A stretch of DNA of 64,000 bases from contig CM053330.1 in NCBI GenBank assembly GCA_028583605.1, positions 18,935,539 to 18,999,538 of the forward strand, read 5' to 3'. The notes beneath the pieces are model-generated. The model worked only from the letters and a program-made list of their open reading frames with translations, ran no database searches and had not been told where the DNA came from. Made by a program: the position numbers and the translations under genes. Numbering within the stretch: position 1 is the stretch's first letter; every line of letters begins with the position of its first letter. The stretch is from Dastarcus helophoroides. Its lineage: Eukaryota > Arthropoda > Insecta > Coleoptera > Bothrideridae. This document shows, one piece after another, positions 1-13,126 of the stretch.

Positions 1-63
1 TCTTCTTGCTCTCTTGTAAAAGTAGGGGAAAGGTACATCAAGCTAAAAGTAGTTAGAAAAACT

Positions 64-69
64 TTATTT
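64..69 (-). terminator. Possible polyadenylation signal overlapping the DHTKD1 stop
   Basis: The minus strand reads AATAAA across the stop codon TAA (64-66). A signal overlapping the stop would give a very short 3' UTR. Downstream signals beyond the window edge cannot be excluded. Confidence 0.4.
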
Positions 70-3000
70 TAATAAGAGATCTATTAAAAATGGTTTTGTT
101 ATGATGTCAACTACTTGTTGCTGATGAAGTTTTCCAATGCCAACTGCTGGGGTGGGTAATGTTGGTCTCCCACAATAATGAATCTGAAAAATTAAGCAAT
201 ATTTAATAATATATTTACTAAAAGTAAACAAATATCACTGGTAAATTTCCAACTTTCTAGGAAATTTCAGTTGCGAAATTTGAAAAAAAAATTAAAAATT
301 TTTAAGAATTTTATTTGCTTGAAAATTTGACAAAGTACATTTGAAGAAAAGGTAAATTACGACATTTTTATTTTTTTAATGAAGATTTTTCTGGATATTT
401 TGCCTTTTAATTTCAATTTTCAACTTAATTTTAAGAATAACTTCCAAATTTAGCCGTCAAAGATCAAATTACCAAATTTCGATATTAAAGCTGAAATTAG
501 TTTTTTTTTTGCCAAAATTGTGAATTGAGAACTAAATCTGAAAATAGTAGGGTAAAATTCGAAATTTCTGGAAAAAATCGATATTTGTGAAATAAAATTG
601 AAGGAATTTTTAGGAAACAAAGTAAAAACCTTAATTTTGTACTGATTTAAAAAAAGTCAAAATTTCGTGAAAATTAAAAATCAAAATATGCAAAGGTGAT
701 TCAAAATTCACTGTACATATTTTAAGAACGTATTTTTGGGATTAAAATAAGATTTTTTTCTTCCTATTAACAGGTGACCTAAAACGCACCCATTCTGAGT
801 TACAGCACAGCGATTGTGTCAGACAGTTTATGTATAGAACAGGATATACTTCTTCCAGGATTGAACCGTGTCGAAGAACTGCTAAAAGTGCTCGACGTTT
901 CGCCCTCCATCGTAGGGGGCTTCTTCAGGAACAAAGAAAAGAGGAATATGCAAAAAATGAAAGAATAAAAAGGCCAATTTGAAATTGATGGTGGGCGAAA
1001 CATCGAACACTTTTAGCACTTCTTTGACACTGTCCAATCCCGGAAGAAGTATATCTTTTACTGACTCTGGCCGTGGAAGCCTTCGTTATCAGCTTATGTA
1101 TAGATTTGTATCGTGGGTGGGAGGCAGGGGGGCCTTTCCAATATTTGTTATAAAGTAGTAGTTTATTAAGAAATGTCCCTTAAGCTGACTTGGATTGGTA
1201 ATCATGATTATTTTGATAATACTCCCCTTTAGTTGAATTACGATTTTCTTGCAAACGGTTAATTGTATTGAAAAAAAATGCAAAACATCAACGTTTTAGA
1301 TTTGTTTCACTGCTAACTAGATGACCTTATTCAAATTTCGAGTTTCTTAGGGGAGATGCAAAATTTTACACATTTCATCTCCCATAAAATTAAGTTTACA
1401 GTATTTTTGAAGCAAAAATAAATAAAGAGTACCTAAAAAACAAGGGTATGCACACTTTTAGATGATTTCATCAATAACTGTGGTCACAATTTGACATAAC
1501 CGATTTTTCTTGTGCAAATTTTGATGGCTTAGCTCAGAGGAAGTGCACTTTGGGACGTTGTTTATAATAAGAAAAAGCCTTATTTTGGCCCCAAGAATAT
1601 GCTTTTAAAATATGTAGAATGAATTGTAAAGCATCCCGTATGAATTTGAATTTTCCAAAGAAGTAGAATAAAATCGAACTTTCAAAAAAATCAGAAACTA
1701 GGAAAAGGCGCAATTTCAAGTTTAAAGTAAAAAATCGAAATTATAAACTCAGAATTTTGAGAAAACGACATTCCAAGCAAAAATAATTGAATTTTTTTAG
1801 GATTCCAGCTAAATCTTCGAAATTTTGAGAAAAAAATTTCAAACTTATAAAACCATTTTCTCAAAACTCGCATTTAAATTTTAAAGTGGAAATGGTAGAA
1901 TAAAAAGTATCATTTTCGTGTTGAAACGTGAAAAAGCAAAATTTATGAAAAGGCTAACAGATTTTTTCGAAATCTCAATATTTAAAAATATCGAAAAAAA
2001 TGAAGTCTTAAGAATAAAATTTGTGTTACCTAACTGAAAATTTAGTCAAAAAAAAAAAGAGGAAAATTCAAAATTCGCGTGGAAATTTTGCAGAAAAAGG
2101 TCAAAATTTTGTAATTCAAGTCGAAATTTTAAAAATAACAAAAAGATCTCAAACATTCGCAACATTTTGCGGGGATCATTAAAAAGTCGGGGGTTCAACA
2201 AATCGAGAAGCAAAAATTCAGATATTCGGCAAATCTTTCAGTTGGAACTTCGACAAAAAGTAAAACTACAAAAAATTAGAATCTGAAAACGTTGAAATTT
2301 TGGATTAGTCCGTAATGTGATTTAAACAAAAGGAAAAAAATTGAAAATGAGAACTTATAGTTTTACGAACAAGTCGATGTTTCGAAAAATATGTAAAGGT
2401 GTTTCCAAAAAAAATTCTAATTTAGAAAAAATAGGCGGAATATACTAGAGGAAATTTTCAGATTTACCCCCAAAATTTTATAAAAACTTTGGATTCCAAA
2501 AAGAAAATTAAAATTTTTACAAAGTAGTCAAAATTTTGAAATCAAAGTAAGAAAACTTATAATTTAAGGAGAAGGACGCAATTGCAAAAGAAAAAAAAAG
2601 TGATACATCGGTAGAAATAATTGAAGTGTTGAATTTAAAATCGAAACTTGCCGAAAAAAGTAAAAATTCTTGGTTTAAACATGAAATTTTGCATTAATTT
2701 GAGAATACGTTTGTTTTTTTAATTTGGAAGATAGAGTAATAGTTTGGATATTAGAATTGTAATTTTAGGAAAAAAATTAACAATTTTAAACACAAAACAC
2801 AGAAATTGAGAACAAAGTTGAGATTTGAAGAAAAACTGAATTTAGAAATTTTAAAAGAAACAGAAATTTTGAAAAAAATCGACGACTTTAGAAAAAAAAA
2901 AGTTAACGCAAAAAGGTGAAAACTAAAAATGTTTCTAACAATTTTTGAATAAGAACATAACATTTATTATTTTCACGTATTCGGTTCTTTTTTATGAATA

Positions 3001-6000
3001 CTTGGAAACTATGAAGAAACATATGCATTTTGAATGGTCACGTTATGAATGAGGCGTTTACTCGTTTTTCTTAATCTGGCACCATAACGGCCGATTTCCA
3101 CTTATTTGGTTTTTTTTATCAAAACCTTTTGCATGTGCGAAATTTAATAGACGATAAAGGCGGGCAAAACAAGAAATTATGAGATTCATACAAAATATTG
3201 TCAAATAAAACTGATAATTTCTTTGTTTTTATTATTATATAAATTTTGTCCGAAAAAAAGTAAATGAATCTAAACAAAGTTATGTAAACATACTATTTAA
3301 CTCCTACCAATGATGAGTAATATTCAACTAAAATAACGGACAAAACTAATTTCCTTTGAGAGTGAGTAAATTATGAGTGGGAAAAATAAAAGGTTTTTTC
3401 AGTTTTAAAGAAAAATCATGTTAAATACCTTTCTCCCTATTAAGTTTTCGAATCGAGGTTTAATAAATGACCAAGCTCCCATATTCTGAGGTTCTTCTTG
3501 ACACCATATAATAACTGTAAATAATATACAAATATGAAAGCATAAGTACTTGTATTTTTTAAATACAAAATAAAATTATTGGTAGACATAGAGTCTACTA
3601 CAGGGATTTCGGAAACTGATACAATAAAACTTAAATGGACAATGAAGTGCAGGATTTAATGCCTAATAACATTTCGATGCGGTGGCGGATTACCCATAAG
3701 ATTAGGCATGCTTCTGGGGAGGAAAAACTACAAAAGAAGGCTCACCCAAGGACTCATAACCTTTTTTTTTAGTCATCAAAAATTTAGAGCACATCACCAT
3801 TTTTTTAGTCCTCAAAATAATATTGTGAGAGACGCCATAACAATATTTGTCTAGGGCACTGATAACATATAATCCGCTACTGTCCCTATGAGAAAGAATT
3901 CAGTGCCAATTCGTCTCCATGTTGGAAAAAAAACTGAAAATTGGTATTTTTTAAAATCAACTGCAACTGTTATATTTGAAGTTCGGTCGAAAACGTTCAA
4001 AAACTGTAGTAAACTTTTTTAAAAGATTTTTGCTGGTGAACATTATTTATTTTGTTTTTGTTTTTTTTTCCAAACTAAACTACTCCGAGAATATGATTCG
4101 AACTTCATTAGTTCTTACTAACGCCAAATTGAATTTTATCATTTGCGAATTCAGTGTAATTTTCTCAATAATGATATTATTGCTTCGCCCTAAGATTGCC
4201 CTTGCGTCAGGTATTTACAATGATATCACAAACACTCGTGCTATGTGCTATCCAACTGAATTAATATTAATTTGCTATAGAAAGAGATGATAAATTCAAG
4301 ATGTTTTGAGCCATTTGAATGTATTAAGGACTAATGTTTTTACTGATATTTGAATAAAGAATTAAGTAGAGGGCATGCCGAGAGTAGTGGACTTCTGTTC
4401 TGGAATTAGCGGTATTAAACAGCGCAGTATAATTTGAATTTTACAAAGGTCAGAGATTTGGCATCTGTTGTTTCGTATTTGTGATATTTAGTGTTTTTTC
4501 AGGGTGTGTTTACACTAAACACCTTATTCTTTACAATTCTCTCCGAGATAAGTATAAACTATTCTAGGAGAAACGATTTGAGACTTATTTACACAGCTGA
4601 GAGTCTCATCGGCTAGCTCCCCTCAGGATTATTGACAATTAACCTATTTCATCAGAAAGAAATGTACGAAATAAGTGTATTTTTTCCGAAGTCAATTGTG
4701 AATATAAGTTACACGTCGGTTTTATATTTACTTCCTCTTAGCGAAGTATACACAGGAAAGTCAATCACTCTCCATAGGGAGAATGTTAATAAAAGATTTA
4801 ACATTGGGAGCTAATAGTGGAATAGATGGGCGGCGTCTTGTATTCTCCTACACCGGTGTAAACAATTCAACGCAGAGCGCAGCGATCAATGCTGGTGGAG
4901 ATTTCAGTAGTAGGTACATCATAGCTTCTAACGTGTTTTGTTACGGGATACTGGCAGGCAACAATTTTATTAAAATTTGCGTACCGCATGTTATTTGTTC
5001 TTTTATTAGTCTGTTGATTTAATCAACGTCTGAGACAAAATAAAATATGATATTCTTTGATAACCAAAATAAATAATAATTCTGATGAAGAATATAACAT
5101 AACAACTCTTTAAACATTACAATATAAAGAGTTCAAATAGACCGCCAGACTGTGCTAAACAATATTCCAGTCGGTTGTAAAACTCTCGAGGTGTTTTTTC
5201 TAACATCTAAACTTGAAGATACGAGCATGCTGCGTCAAAGTAGGGGAATACGTTCAGCGGCCGTAGAAAACTATGGAAGGGACAATTCTTAGTGTTTTAC
5301 ATGGACAATGAAAATTTTTCCTCATCTGTAGAAGTACTCTTAACGTGTCATATTTAGTCAATTTTTTGAGTCAGATTTTTAATCTTACTTCATATGAATA
5401 TTACTTCTGACGTAATGGCAATCTTAGCGTGATGTAAAATTATAACAGGCGATACAACTACCATAAACCATAATGATAAAAAATACCGTACCTAAATAAG
5501 TAATAATTATTATAAAAAAATAAATCTCTGTCGACTCCTTTAAATGGCGTAATTCTCTAGAATGTTGACATTCTAAGGATTTTATTAAGGGCCCAGGTGT
5601 GCAGATGTGTGCTCTAGAATTCTTTAGAAATCAATTATTGTAGGAGAAATGATCCGTTTAAATAAGTAAGTCGATCATAATGTCAGTCAACAGGCGATAC
5701 AAGTGTCACAATTCCACTTACTACAGCAAAGTCACCTCTAGTGCAATTTTTAAAACATTTACAGCATTTTAAGATGGATACGATATTCAATACAATTTAG
5801 TATTATAAATAGTTTTTCAGCACTAATTAATTATTTATTAAGAAATAACAAATTACGAAACAAATTGGAATACAGTTGTTTTCTTAGTGGAATGTTGATA
5901 AGGATTAAATTCTGCATTTACACATATTTAAACTTCTTTTTATCTGCAACCGTTTCCAAGGACCAATAGTGGAAATCAAATTTAATTCATCCGCTATAAA

Positions 6001-9000
6001 AATACCTTTAGCTTTTGGAAATTTGGAAATTTCACTTCGTAGTTCCAAAGTTGGAAATGGGCAATAGGATTCGACTCTTATTATGGCTGTATCATTTGTC
6101 ATTAAAGATTGCCGCTTCTCCAGCAAAGAATAGTAATGTTTTCCTGCGGTAATCAGTATCTTCTCCACTTTATTGGGGTCCACCATTTTATCACCTGAAA
6201 AATGTCTTTGTACGGAGATGTAACATATCTACATACATGGCAAGTATTCCTTAAAATGAAGAATTTTTATTTAACTGATTTTCTTCCATACATTAAATTA
6301 ATAAACATAAAATAGGAGCACAAAAAATTTTCTCTGCGATCTACTCATCCGCATCCAATTGCCTTTAATAATAGTTACTTAAAAAGTTGCTGTTTTTTCA
6401 TTTTTTCCTAAATCGGTATAACATTAAAAACAAATTGTTACTTAGACCTTTGAGTTCACTGAACGCTTAGACATAGAATTTATACCAAAAAGATTCATTC
6501 AAGGCATCGCATTCTTGTCACTCTACGTATTAAGATAAAAATAAGACGTGTTGTAAATAATTTAATATTGTGAAAATCATTTATGTAAAATGAAATTCTC
6601 ACCAATAACTGTTAAAAATGTTGTTCCAGGAGCCATATCCTTAAAATCCGAAGTGGCTGCAGGAAGTCTCAGAAGTGTTTTAGGTGCTATGATTACTAAG
6701 GGTTTTCTAAAATTCCTTATCATCTGTAAATATTAAGTTCCTATAGAATTTTTAATAAATCAGAAAATAAAACTTGATTAAAAATCATTACCTGTCTTCT
6801 AAGTAAATGAAAATATTGTGATGGGGTGCTTGGATGGCATACTTGCATGTTAATGTTGTCCCCATCCCCGGCATTTTCCTTTGAGTCTGTTAATTGCAAA
6901 AATCTTTCAATTCTTGCTGAACTGTGCTCGGGACCTGCCCCGTCATAGCCGTGGGGTAAAAGGATGGTCAATCCACTACTCCATAACCATTTTGCTGGAA
7001 ATTAAAGAAAAATAGAAACATTGTGACTAAGGTGGAAGTGCTGCAGGGATGACCATAGTAATAATATAAATAATAAGCTGGAAGTTATGATAATTTTTTA
7101 AATTAAATCTCAATTTTTTCGAAACTGTGAAAGTTTTTCCAAAATTATTAATTTAAAATAGTAATTATTATTTTCATTATTTCTAATTTTAATTTGTAAC
7201 AAGAAAGTAAACATTTTTGGAAAAAGTTAGAAGGAAAAATTAAATTTATTAAAAAAATTTCGACATAAACCTCGAACAACAAATTCCGATTTTTTTAGAC
7301 CTAAAAGTGAAAGACTTTCTTCAAGGTCTTTTTGAAATTTCGACTATTTTCTTGAATTTTCGTGTTAAAATTAGAGATTTTTAAAATACATTTTAAGGTT
7401 CTCTCGAAATTTTAATTTTCATACTCGAAACGTCAAGAATTTTTTAATAAATTTCGAGATGGTTGAAATGTTTAGTAAAAATACCAAAATTTCGAAAAAA
7501 AACTAAATTTGTTTCTAAAAAAATTCACAACAGGTAATGCCTCACATTAACTTGAAAATTTGAAAATACTCTATAAATTAGAAATTTGGAATTTAAAGCT
7601 AAATTTAAATTATATTTGGACGTAAAGGTCAAAATGAAGGTCAAAATATGGAAATAAAAATAAAAGAACTACGAAATTTCTACAAAAATGTTTCTCAAAA
7701 ATTTTGAGTTCTAAAGTCGAAGCAAATTCGAAATGTCTAAAGAAACGTCGTAATTTCGAAATTATATTGAGAATTACAAACTTGATTTTGAAAACTGAAA
7801 TTTCGAGAAAAAGATTTTTTTAATTCCGAAATTGTACCATTTTGATGTATGTAAACTTTTCGATTTTTAACCTTATTTGTTGTACGTAGTTCGATTAGTT
7901 AATTCTCGAAATCTCGACTTTAAAACTCAAATTTTTGACTAAAATTCTAAATTTTAACTTTGAAAATCAAAATTTCACAAAACATTGTTCTAGAAATCCC
8001 GAAGTTTTTTGCTTTAATCGACTTTAATCGCGAAATTTTAACTTTGACTCCAAATTTCTAGAAAATTTTAGAAATATAAACATTTTCCTTCAACTTTTTC
8101 TAGGAATTTCGACTATAATCCTAAATGTTGAAATTTAATTTATATTTTTAAAAAATAATTAGAAATTCCTATATACCTACTTGAATTCTGACAAAGTTGA
8201 AGAAAGAAATCCTACAATTACGACCTTTTTCTAGAAATTCAAATTTCAAAATTTAAACTTCTTTCGATAGATTTCTTTTTGATAAATGTAATTGTCTTCA
8301 AATGTTTTGGAAAGAAATTTTGAGTTTTTGACCCCTTTAAGAGTGTTTTATCTATATATGGAGTTTTGTGACATTTTATTGACTTTTTTATAGAAATTCC
8401 GAGTTTAAATTAGTATATTTTACATTTCTTGGTACATCATAAAATCTAAATTTTTGACTTTTCGCCAAAATTTCGACTCTAAGATAAAATTTCGACTTCT
8501 TTGTAGCTTAAATTCAAAATTTCGGAAAAGGTGGAATTTTCAAGATTGACGTAAAAATATGAAAAAACCCAAAAATTTATAAAAAAATGCCCTCAACATT
8601 TTGGAAAATTTCGCGGTTCAAATCAAAATTTTTAAAAGAAAAGAGAATCGTCCAGAAAATAGCGAACTCAGAATTAGTCAAAAAATTTATTTAAAGGCGA
8701 AATGTCTAGAAAAAAAAATGAAATTTAAAAAATAGTTCAAATCTCTAAACATAGTTAAGTTTTACTAAACATAAAATAAAAATTATAGGTTTATACTTTT
8801 GAATTTTAAGAAAAAATATAAAGATCCTGAAGCACTTCAGAATTTATGTATATTTCGAAAATGTTCTGATCTCTTTTCCAAAATGAATCAATGGTATTGG
8901 AAAAAATAAATTTTGGATTTGAGCTTCGCTTGATTTAAAGAAAAATATCATTTTCTTGATAAAATGTTGATAAGTAGATGGTCAAAAGAGAGTGTTGAAA

Positions 9001-12000
9001 TTTTGGGTCTAATAACCAAGGTTTTTTCAAGAAAGGAAATATTGAAAGGGTAAACCAGAAATTTTGAGACAAAATATAAAACAAAATGAGCTGTTTCTAT
9101 TAAAAAGAACCAAGACGACATTTATTTCTGGAAGTGCCCTCATTTTAAAAATATTTTATTTAGATTTAAGCAGTCAGTTATGTCTGGCTATCAAATATTA
9201 AAGTGATTTTGGGAAATAAAACATTACCTAACGAACGGGCTACGGAACTAGACCATACAAGTGATGCCACCATCTTTGGTATAGTCAGTGGACATTTAGC
9301 GTTCCAAACATAGTATACGTAAAGTGCCATAGTGTCGTTTTAAAATATCGATTTTGATCAAATTTACATTGACTTTATTCTAATTGATAATTATAACTTG
9401 CTAGAACCATAAGGTGTACGCCACAAAAAAAAATAAATGTTTTAAACCAGCCTCACTTTGCTTAGCACGCCAACTTTCATCGATCGCAACAAAAATGTCT
9501 TCCATGACGTCATATTTTCAGAATCTACCGACTGTAAATTTTTCTTAACACTAAATGCAAAATATACTTTCCTGCAGAAACATAATTATATGAAATGATA
9601 AGAGGATGCGTTTGAGATTCTGATTAACTGCATAAAATGATATAAAATGTCTACCTTCTCCACTGGCAATAAAGGTATCAAACATAATCTGAGCACCATT
9701 AAAAAAATCTCCAAATTGTGCTTCCCAAATAACAAGGTTGTTCGGATTTTCGATGCTCAATCCATACTCATATCCTAAAACTGCTTCCTCCGACAAAATA
9801 CTGTTTGCAATTTCCAAAAAACCTTTCTGATTGTTATGCAAATTGTTTAGTGGAATACAAATATTGTTTGTTTTTTGGTCAACAAGCATCATATGTCGAT
9901 GGGAGAAAGTTCCTCGACCAACATCTTGTCCACTTATTCTAACATTACATCCTAAAAACAACAGTTATTTATTGAGGAAAGTTATCTTTTTTTCACTTTA
10001 AAAATAAAAAGTAACTGATGAACTACCGTCATATAATAAAGAGCCCACTGCCAAAGCCTCCGCTGTTGCCCAGTCAATATTAATACCTTCAGCCACTTTT
10101 TGCAATCTATTTTTTACGTGAGTTTTTTGTAAAGTGGGATGTATATTCTGAAAAATGTTAATACTAATGTCAACAGAAGAATCCTAATTTTACTTACAAA
10201 ATTTTCAGGATATTTAACAGATTTGCTACCAATATACGTTAGAAGGTCCAAATTTATTCCAGTATCCCAAGTTGTAATACTCTCATCGGCTTGTTTAAAT
10301 CCTTCCCACTGTTTTTGAAACGAAGGGTCCTATAAAAATATAGAGTGGAAAACAATCTACAAAATAATATATTTCTTACAAGTGGATCGTAACTATCTGC
10401 AGCTTTCAAATGATCATTCAGCCATCTGTTATAAGTACCTCTAATGTCTTCCTGTTCATCTTCGGTCAATATCCCTTCCTTTTTTAGCGTATCTGCATAC
10501 TGATCTGGTACTGTACTGAAATTAAAATCTTGAAAAGATTTGTTATTTACGGTAAATACCATTTACTTCCTAGATCTAATAATACTGTATAAAGAGGGAT
10601 TTGTGAAAGTAGGATCATCTAATTCATTATGGCCCCACTGCCGATAGCAGTTTATATCAAGAAATATATCTTTCCTGAATTTTCTTTGATACTCAAATAT
10701 TAATCGAGTTGCTTTTAATACCAACTAAAATGAAGAAAATTTTAGTAAAGCGTTTAAAATACATATGCATCGGTTAAAAAAATAACTTTTTTAACCAACC
10801 TCTGGATAATCGCCATTGACATGAATTACTGGAGCTGCAATCATTTTACCGATATCAGTACAATATCTTGAAGATCGACCTCGATCAGCTGGAGTTGTGA
10901 AACCCACCTGATTGTTTACTATGAGGTGGATAGTACCACCAATTTCAAAGTGAGGTGTTTTACAAAGTGCTAAACACTCTTGGTTTACTCCCTGACCTAT
11001 TATCGCAGCATCACCATGCACCTTTAAATGTCAAACTTTATTAGACTATCTTTTAAATATCTGTATCCTACTTGTATATTCAAAATTTTAGTGCTCCATT
11101 GTATATTGTCGCCAAAATCTCCATCTTTTTCCATCATTTGTTTAGCTCTGGTCTTGCCCATGGATACCGGGTTTACTGCTTCCAAATGTGAAGGATTGTA
11201 TAAAAGACTAACATGAATAGAATCTTCCCCATATCGGAGGTCGGTCGAAGAAACTTGAAAAAATATTATAATTACAGACCTATATTTCTAATATGTAATT
11301 TTATGACATACTGCAGTGGCTTAAAACATCTCCAGTTCCCTGGTAACTTCTAGGAAAATCTTGATTTCCTTTCAATTTTGAAAACATCTGAACTGGTGAA
11401 TAATTTAACAAACCTGTCAATAAATTTAATCTACCACGATGTGGCATCGCCAATACAATTTGCTCTAAAGTATCTGCAAAGAAATTGAGGGGTTACCTTA
11501 TTGAAATAATTGCTATAAAGAGCAGACCTTTAGCAGCCATTTCAAAAAGTTCTGAAAAGAACACCATCATGCTCTCTGCGCCTTCTCCTCCATATCTCTT
11601 CAGTCCTGTAAACTTGTTGGCTAAAAAATTATCAAAGGCTTGGGATTTGATAAGCTCTGTTGCAAGTGCTTTTTTTCGTTGATTGCTCAGTTCTTGTGAG
11701 GTTAATGTTTCAAATTTTTTACTAAACCACTCCCGTTCTTCTTCCTCCTTAACAAATTAAAGTTTTATTTTACGATTTCTATCAAAATTATTGTTAAATT
11801 TGACAAGCAAGTTTTATACCTCTAAATGTAAAAATTCTGCCGAAATGTTACCACAATATGTTTGATTTAGAAATTCAATAGCTTCTTTTACAGTTCCACT
11901 GTTTTCTTTCATTTTAATGATATCTTCGAATCGCACTTGATTGGTTTCTGTGAGTCCATACCTCTTAGGATCTAATTCCGGATGTGGACTAAAAATATGT

Positions 12001-13126
12001 TTATGATCAAGGACATTTTTTATTTACAATATCATCAGTTTAATGCTTCCATATACATATGTAACATAATATTACAATAATTATTTATTTTTATTACCAT
12101 ATCTCTTTGAATAAGGCTACCGGATTTGTATCTGCTTGTTTGTGTCCATGTTCTCTATAGGCAGTAACGAACCTATAAAAATTGCTTTCTTCTATACGAT
12201 TTTGTAACGCTTTTTCTGGAACTAAAAATAATTTATTGAATCTAGAAACATTTCATGTTTTATAATTTACATATACATATACGTACAAAATGACTCAAGA
12301 TAAAAACTATACTTCAGTGAGTTATTTTTAAATAAGAAGAACAGAATCTCCCGTGCTCATTTTTTATTAGAAAGCTGTTTTGTCTTTTCGAAAGAAATAT
12401 GTTTACTTTATATTTTCTATCCCACCGAAAGTTGACCGAACATTTCTAATTCTAAATAGAGCCTGTATAGGACTTAGTTATACAATCTTTTGTGAGATTT
12501 TTAATAATTTTTATTATGTTTATAACTGTTTCCTTCTGCTAAAGGTTTTTGAGAAATATTTGCAATTTTTCTGAAAAATGTGACTTGCAAACCTAAAATT
12601 TTGACCTTTTGTATCTTGATAATTATAAATTATTGTACAATTATTGGTCAAACTAAATATTTTTATGTATACATAAGGAATTTGTTATTTTACTGTGCAG
12701 CCCTGTGCAAGATACTAAATTTATACCCAAAAAAAATCTTGAACCCTGAAGACAAATACGATTTTTTCACCAACTAAAAAAAACTTCTGACAAAATAATT
12801 TTTATAGTTTAAAACATTTCTGGGCTCCCTTATTTCCCAGGCCCCACATCTAGGGGGATGGGGCAAACCGTGGCATATCCCCCCGGCGTCAGTTGAAGGG
12901 GGGTACTACAGAACTTTGAATATAAAGGTTTTATATTCCAACATATAGATCATGCGCAGTTTTCGATTTAAAGCTAAACGTGTATTATTGACTTACCATT
13001 GTAAACACTTTTAGATTTTCCTTTGCAGCCAAATACACCATCACTGTAATATTGTCTAACAAATGATTTAAAATGTTGTTTAATAAATATGTTATTTAAA
13101 CAATATTGCTTGAAACGGATATACAT
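64..13126 (-). CDS. DHTKD1: Probable 2-oxoadipate dehydrogenase E1 component, mitochondrial (17 exons)
   Basis: Thiamine-diphosphate E1 enzyme that decarboxylates 2-oxoadipate in lysine/tryptophan breakdown in the mitochondrial matrix. Exons (high to low): 13126-12997, 12221-12098, 11988-11820, 11747-11528, 11473-11312, 11253-11072, 11021-10800, 10724-10567, 10515-10380, 10329-10198, 10147-10027, 9951-9655, 6994-6792, 6723-6603, 6194-6006, 3514-3429, 183-64. All introns are GT-AG, all phases agree, and the sum is 2772 nt (923 residues; human DHTKD1 is about 919). The first 30 residues are rich in K/R/F and lack acids, as in a matrix-targeting peptide. Diagnostic motifs: [12 protein letters not shown] (about 225), [22 protein letters not shown] (from 330) with NNQVGFTTP for cofactor binding, [45 protein letters not shown] and [19 protein letters not shown]1 is favoured over OGDH by its length and closer exon-by-exon match. 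One donor (after 10800, GTTGGT) is weak. Confidence 0.95.
184..3428 (-). other. DHTKD1 intron 16: repeat-derived DNA
   Basis: Intron of 3.2 kb. About 240-720 and 1690-2960 are cryptically simple DNA made of degenerate GAAATTTT-like words. A Penelope-type inverted repeat pair lies at 842-1056. No conserved coding segment is visible; the ORFs here are low-complexity products of A/T runs. Confidence 0.7.
842..1056. mobile_element. Inverted pair of Penelope-like terminal (pLTR) fragments
   Basis: The segment 842-935 on the minus strand and 983-1056 on the plus strand are copies of one sequence: GAAGAAGCCCCC, then GGGCGAAACGTCGA, then CTTTTAG, then a CAATCC/GGAAGAAG block. The same block occurs next to GIY-YIG coding sequence at 14.1 and 15.5 kb, which ties it to a Penelope-like element. 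Inverted terminal copies are characteristic of that class. Confidence 0.7.
3680..3882. mobile_element. Short hAT-like terminal-inverted-repeat element
   Basis: The left end reads CGGTGGCGGATTA and the right end, reverse complemented, CAGTAGCGGATTA. The flanking octamers (TTTCGATG and TCCCTATG) match only in part. Related CAGTGGCGG ends occur at 24812, 25496, 46287, 49982 and 63346. Confidence 0.45.
5905..6005 (-). other. Read-through extension of DHTKD1 exon 15 into intron 15
   Basis: If the donor after 6006 is not used, the frame runs on for 33 codons to a TAA at 5905-5907. The extension contains a chance-looking or relic GPW that resembles the conserved QNMGPW of the next genuine exon, followed by a basic tail. 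The product would lack the 68 residues of exons 16 and 17, including the CGRP and AVGIG motifs, so it is unlikely to be active. It could be a retained-intron transcript, a decayed duplicate of exon 16, or coincidence. Confidence 0.4.
6995..9654 (-). other. DHTKD1 intron 12: low-complexity block
   Basis: Intron of 2.66 kb. From about 7080 to 8560 it is T-rich cryptically simple DNA (TTTCGAAATTT-like words) and it turns A-rich near 8560-8800. The stretch 9230-9540 has ordinary composition but no recognisable coding motif, and the flanking exons join in phase without it. Confidence 0.65.
12222..12996 (-). other. DHTKD1 intron 1
   Basis: Intron of 775 bp. A hAT/MITE-like fragment with short C/G runs (about 12825-12905) is visible. 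Plus-strand ORFs here are not supported by any motif. Confidence 0.5.

Larger units (their letters stand above)
3515..6005 (-). other. DHTKD1 intron 15
   Basis: Intron of 2.5 kb. It contains a short hAT-like repeat at 3680-3882 and, on the plus strand, three unrelated open frames (3976-4290, 4632-4814, 4783-5022) with no family motif that I recognise. They may be transposon debris. Confidence 0.55.

Noticed and set aside
3976..5022. Three plus-strand frames of 60-104 codons in DHTKD1 intron 15
   Set aside because: No recognisable motif, no splice context and an AT-driven composition. They lie inside a well-supported intron on the other strand.
9228..9540. Possible extra DHTKD1 exon
   Set aside because: The flanking exons (9655 and 6994) join in phase and reproduce the conserved SGEAKWL segment, so nothing is missing there.
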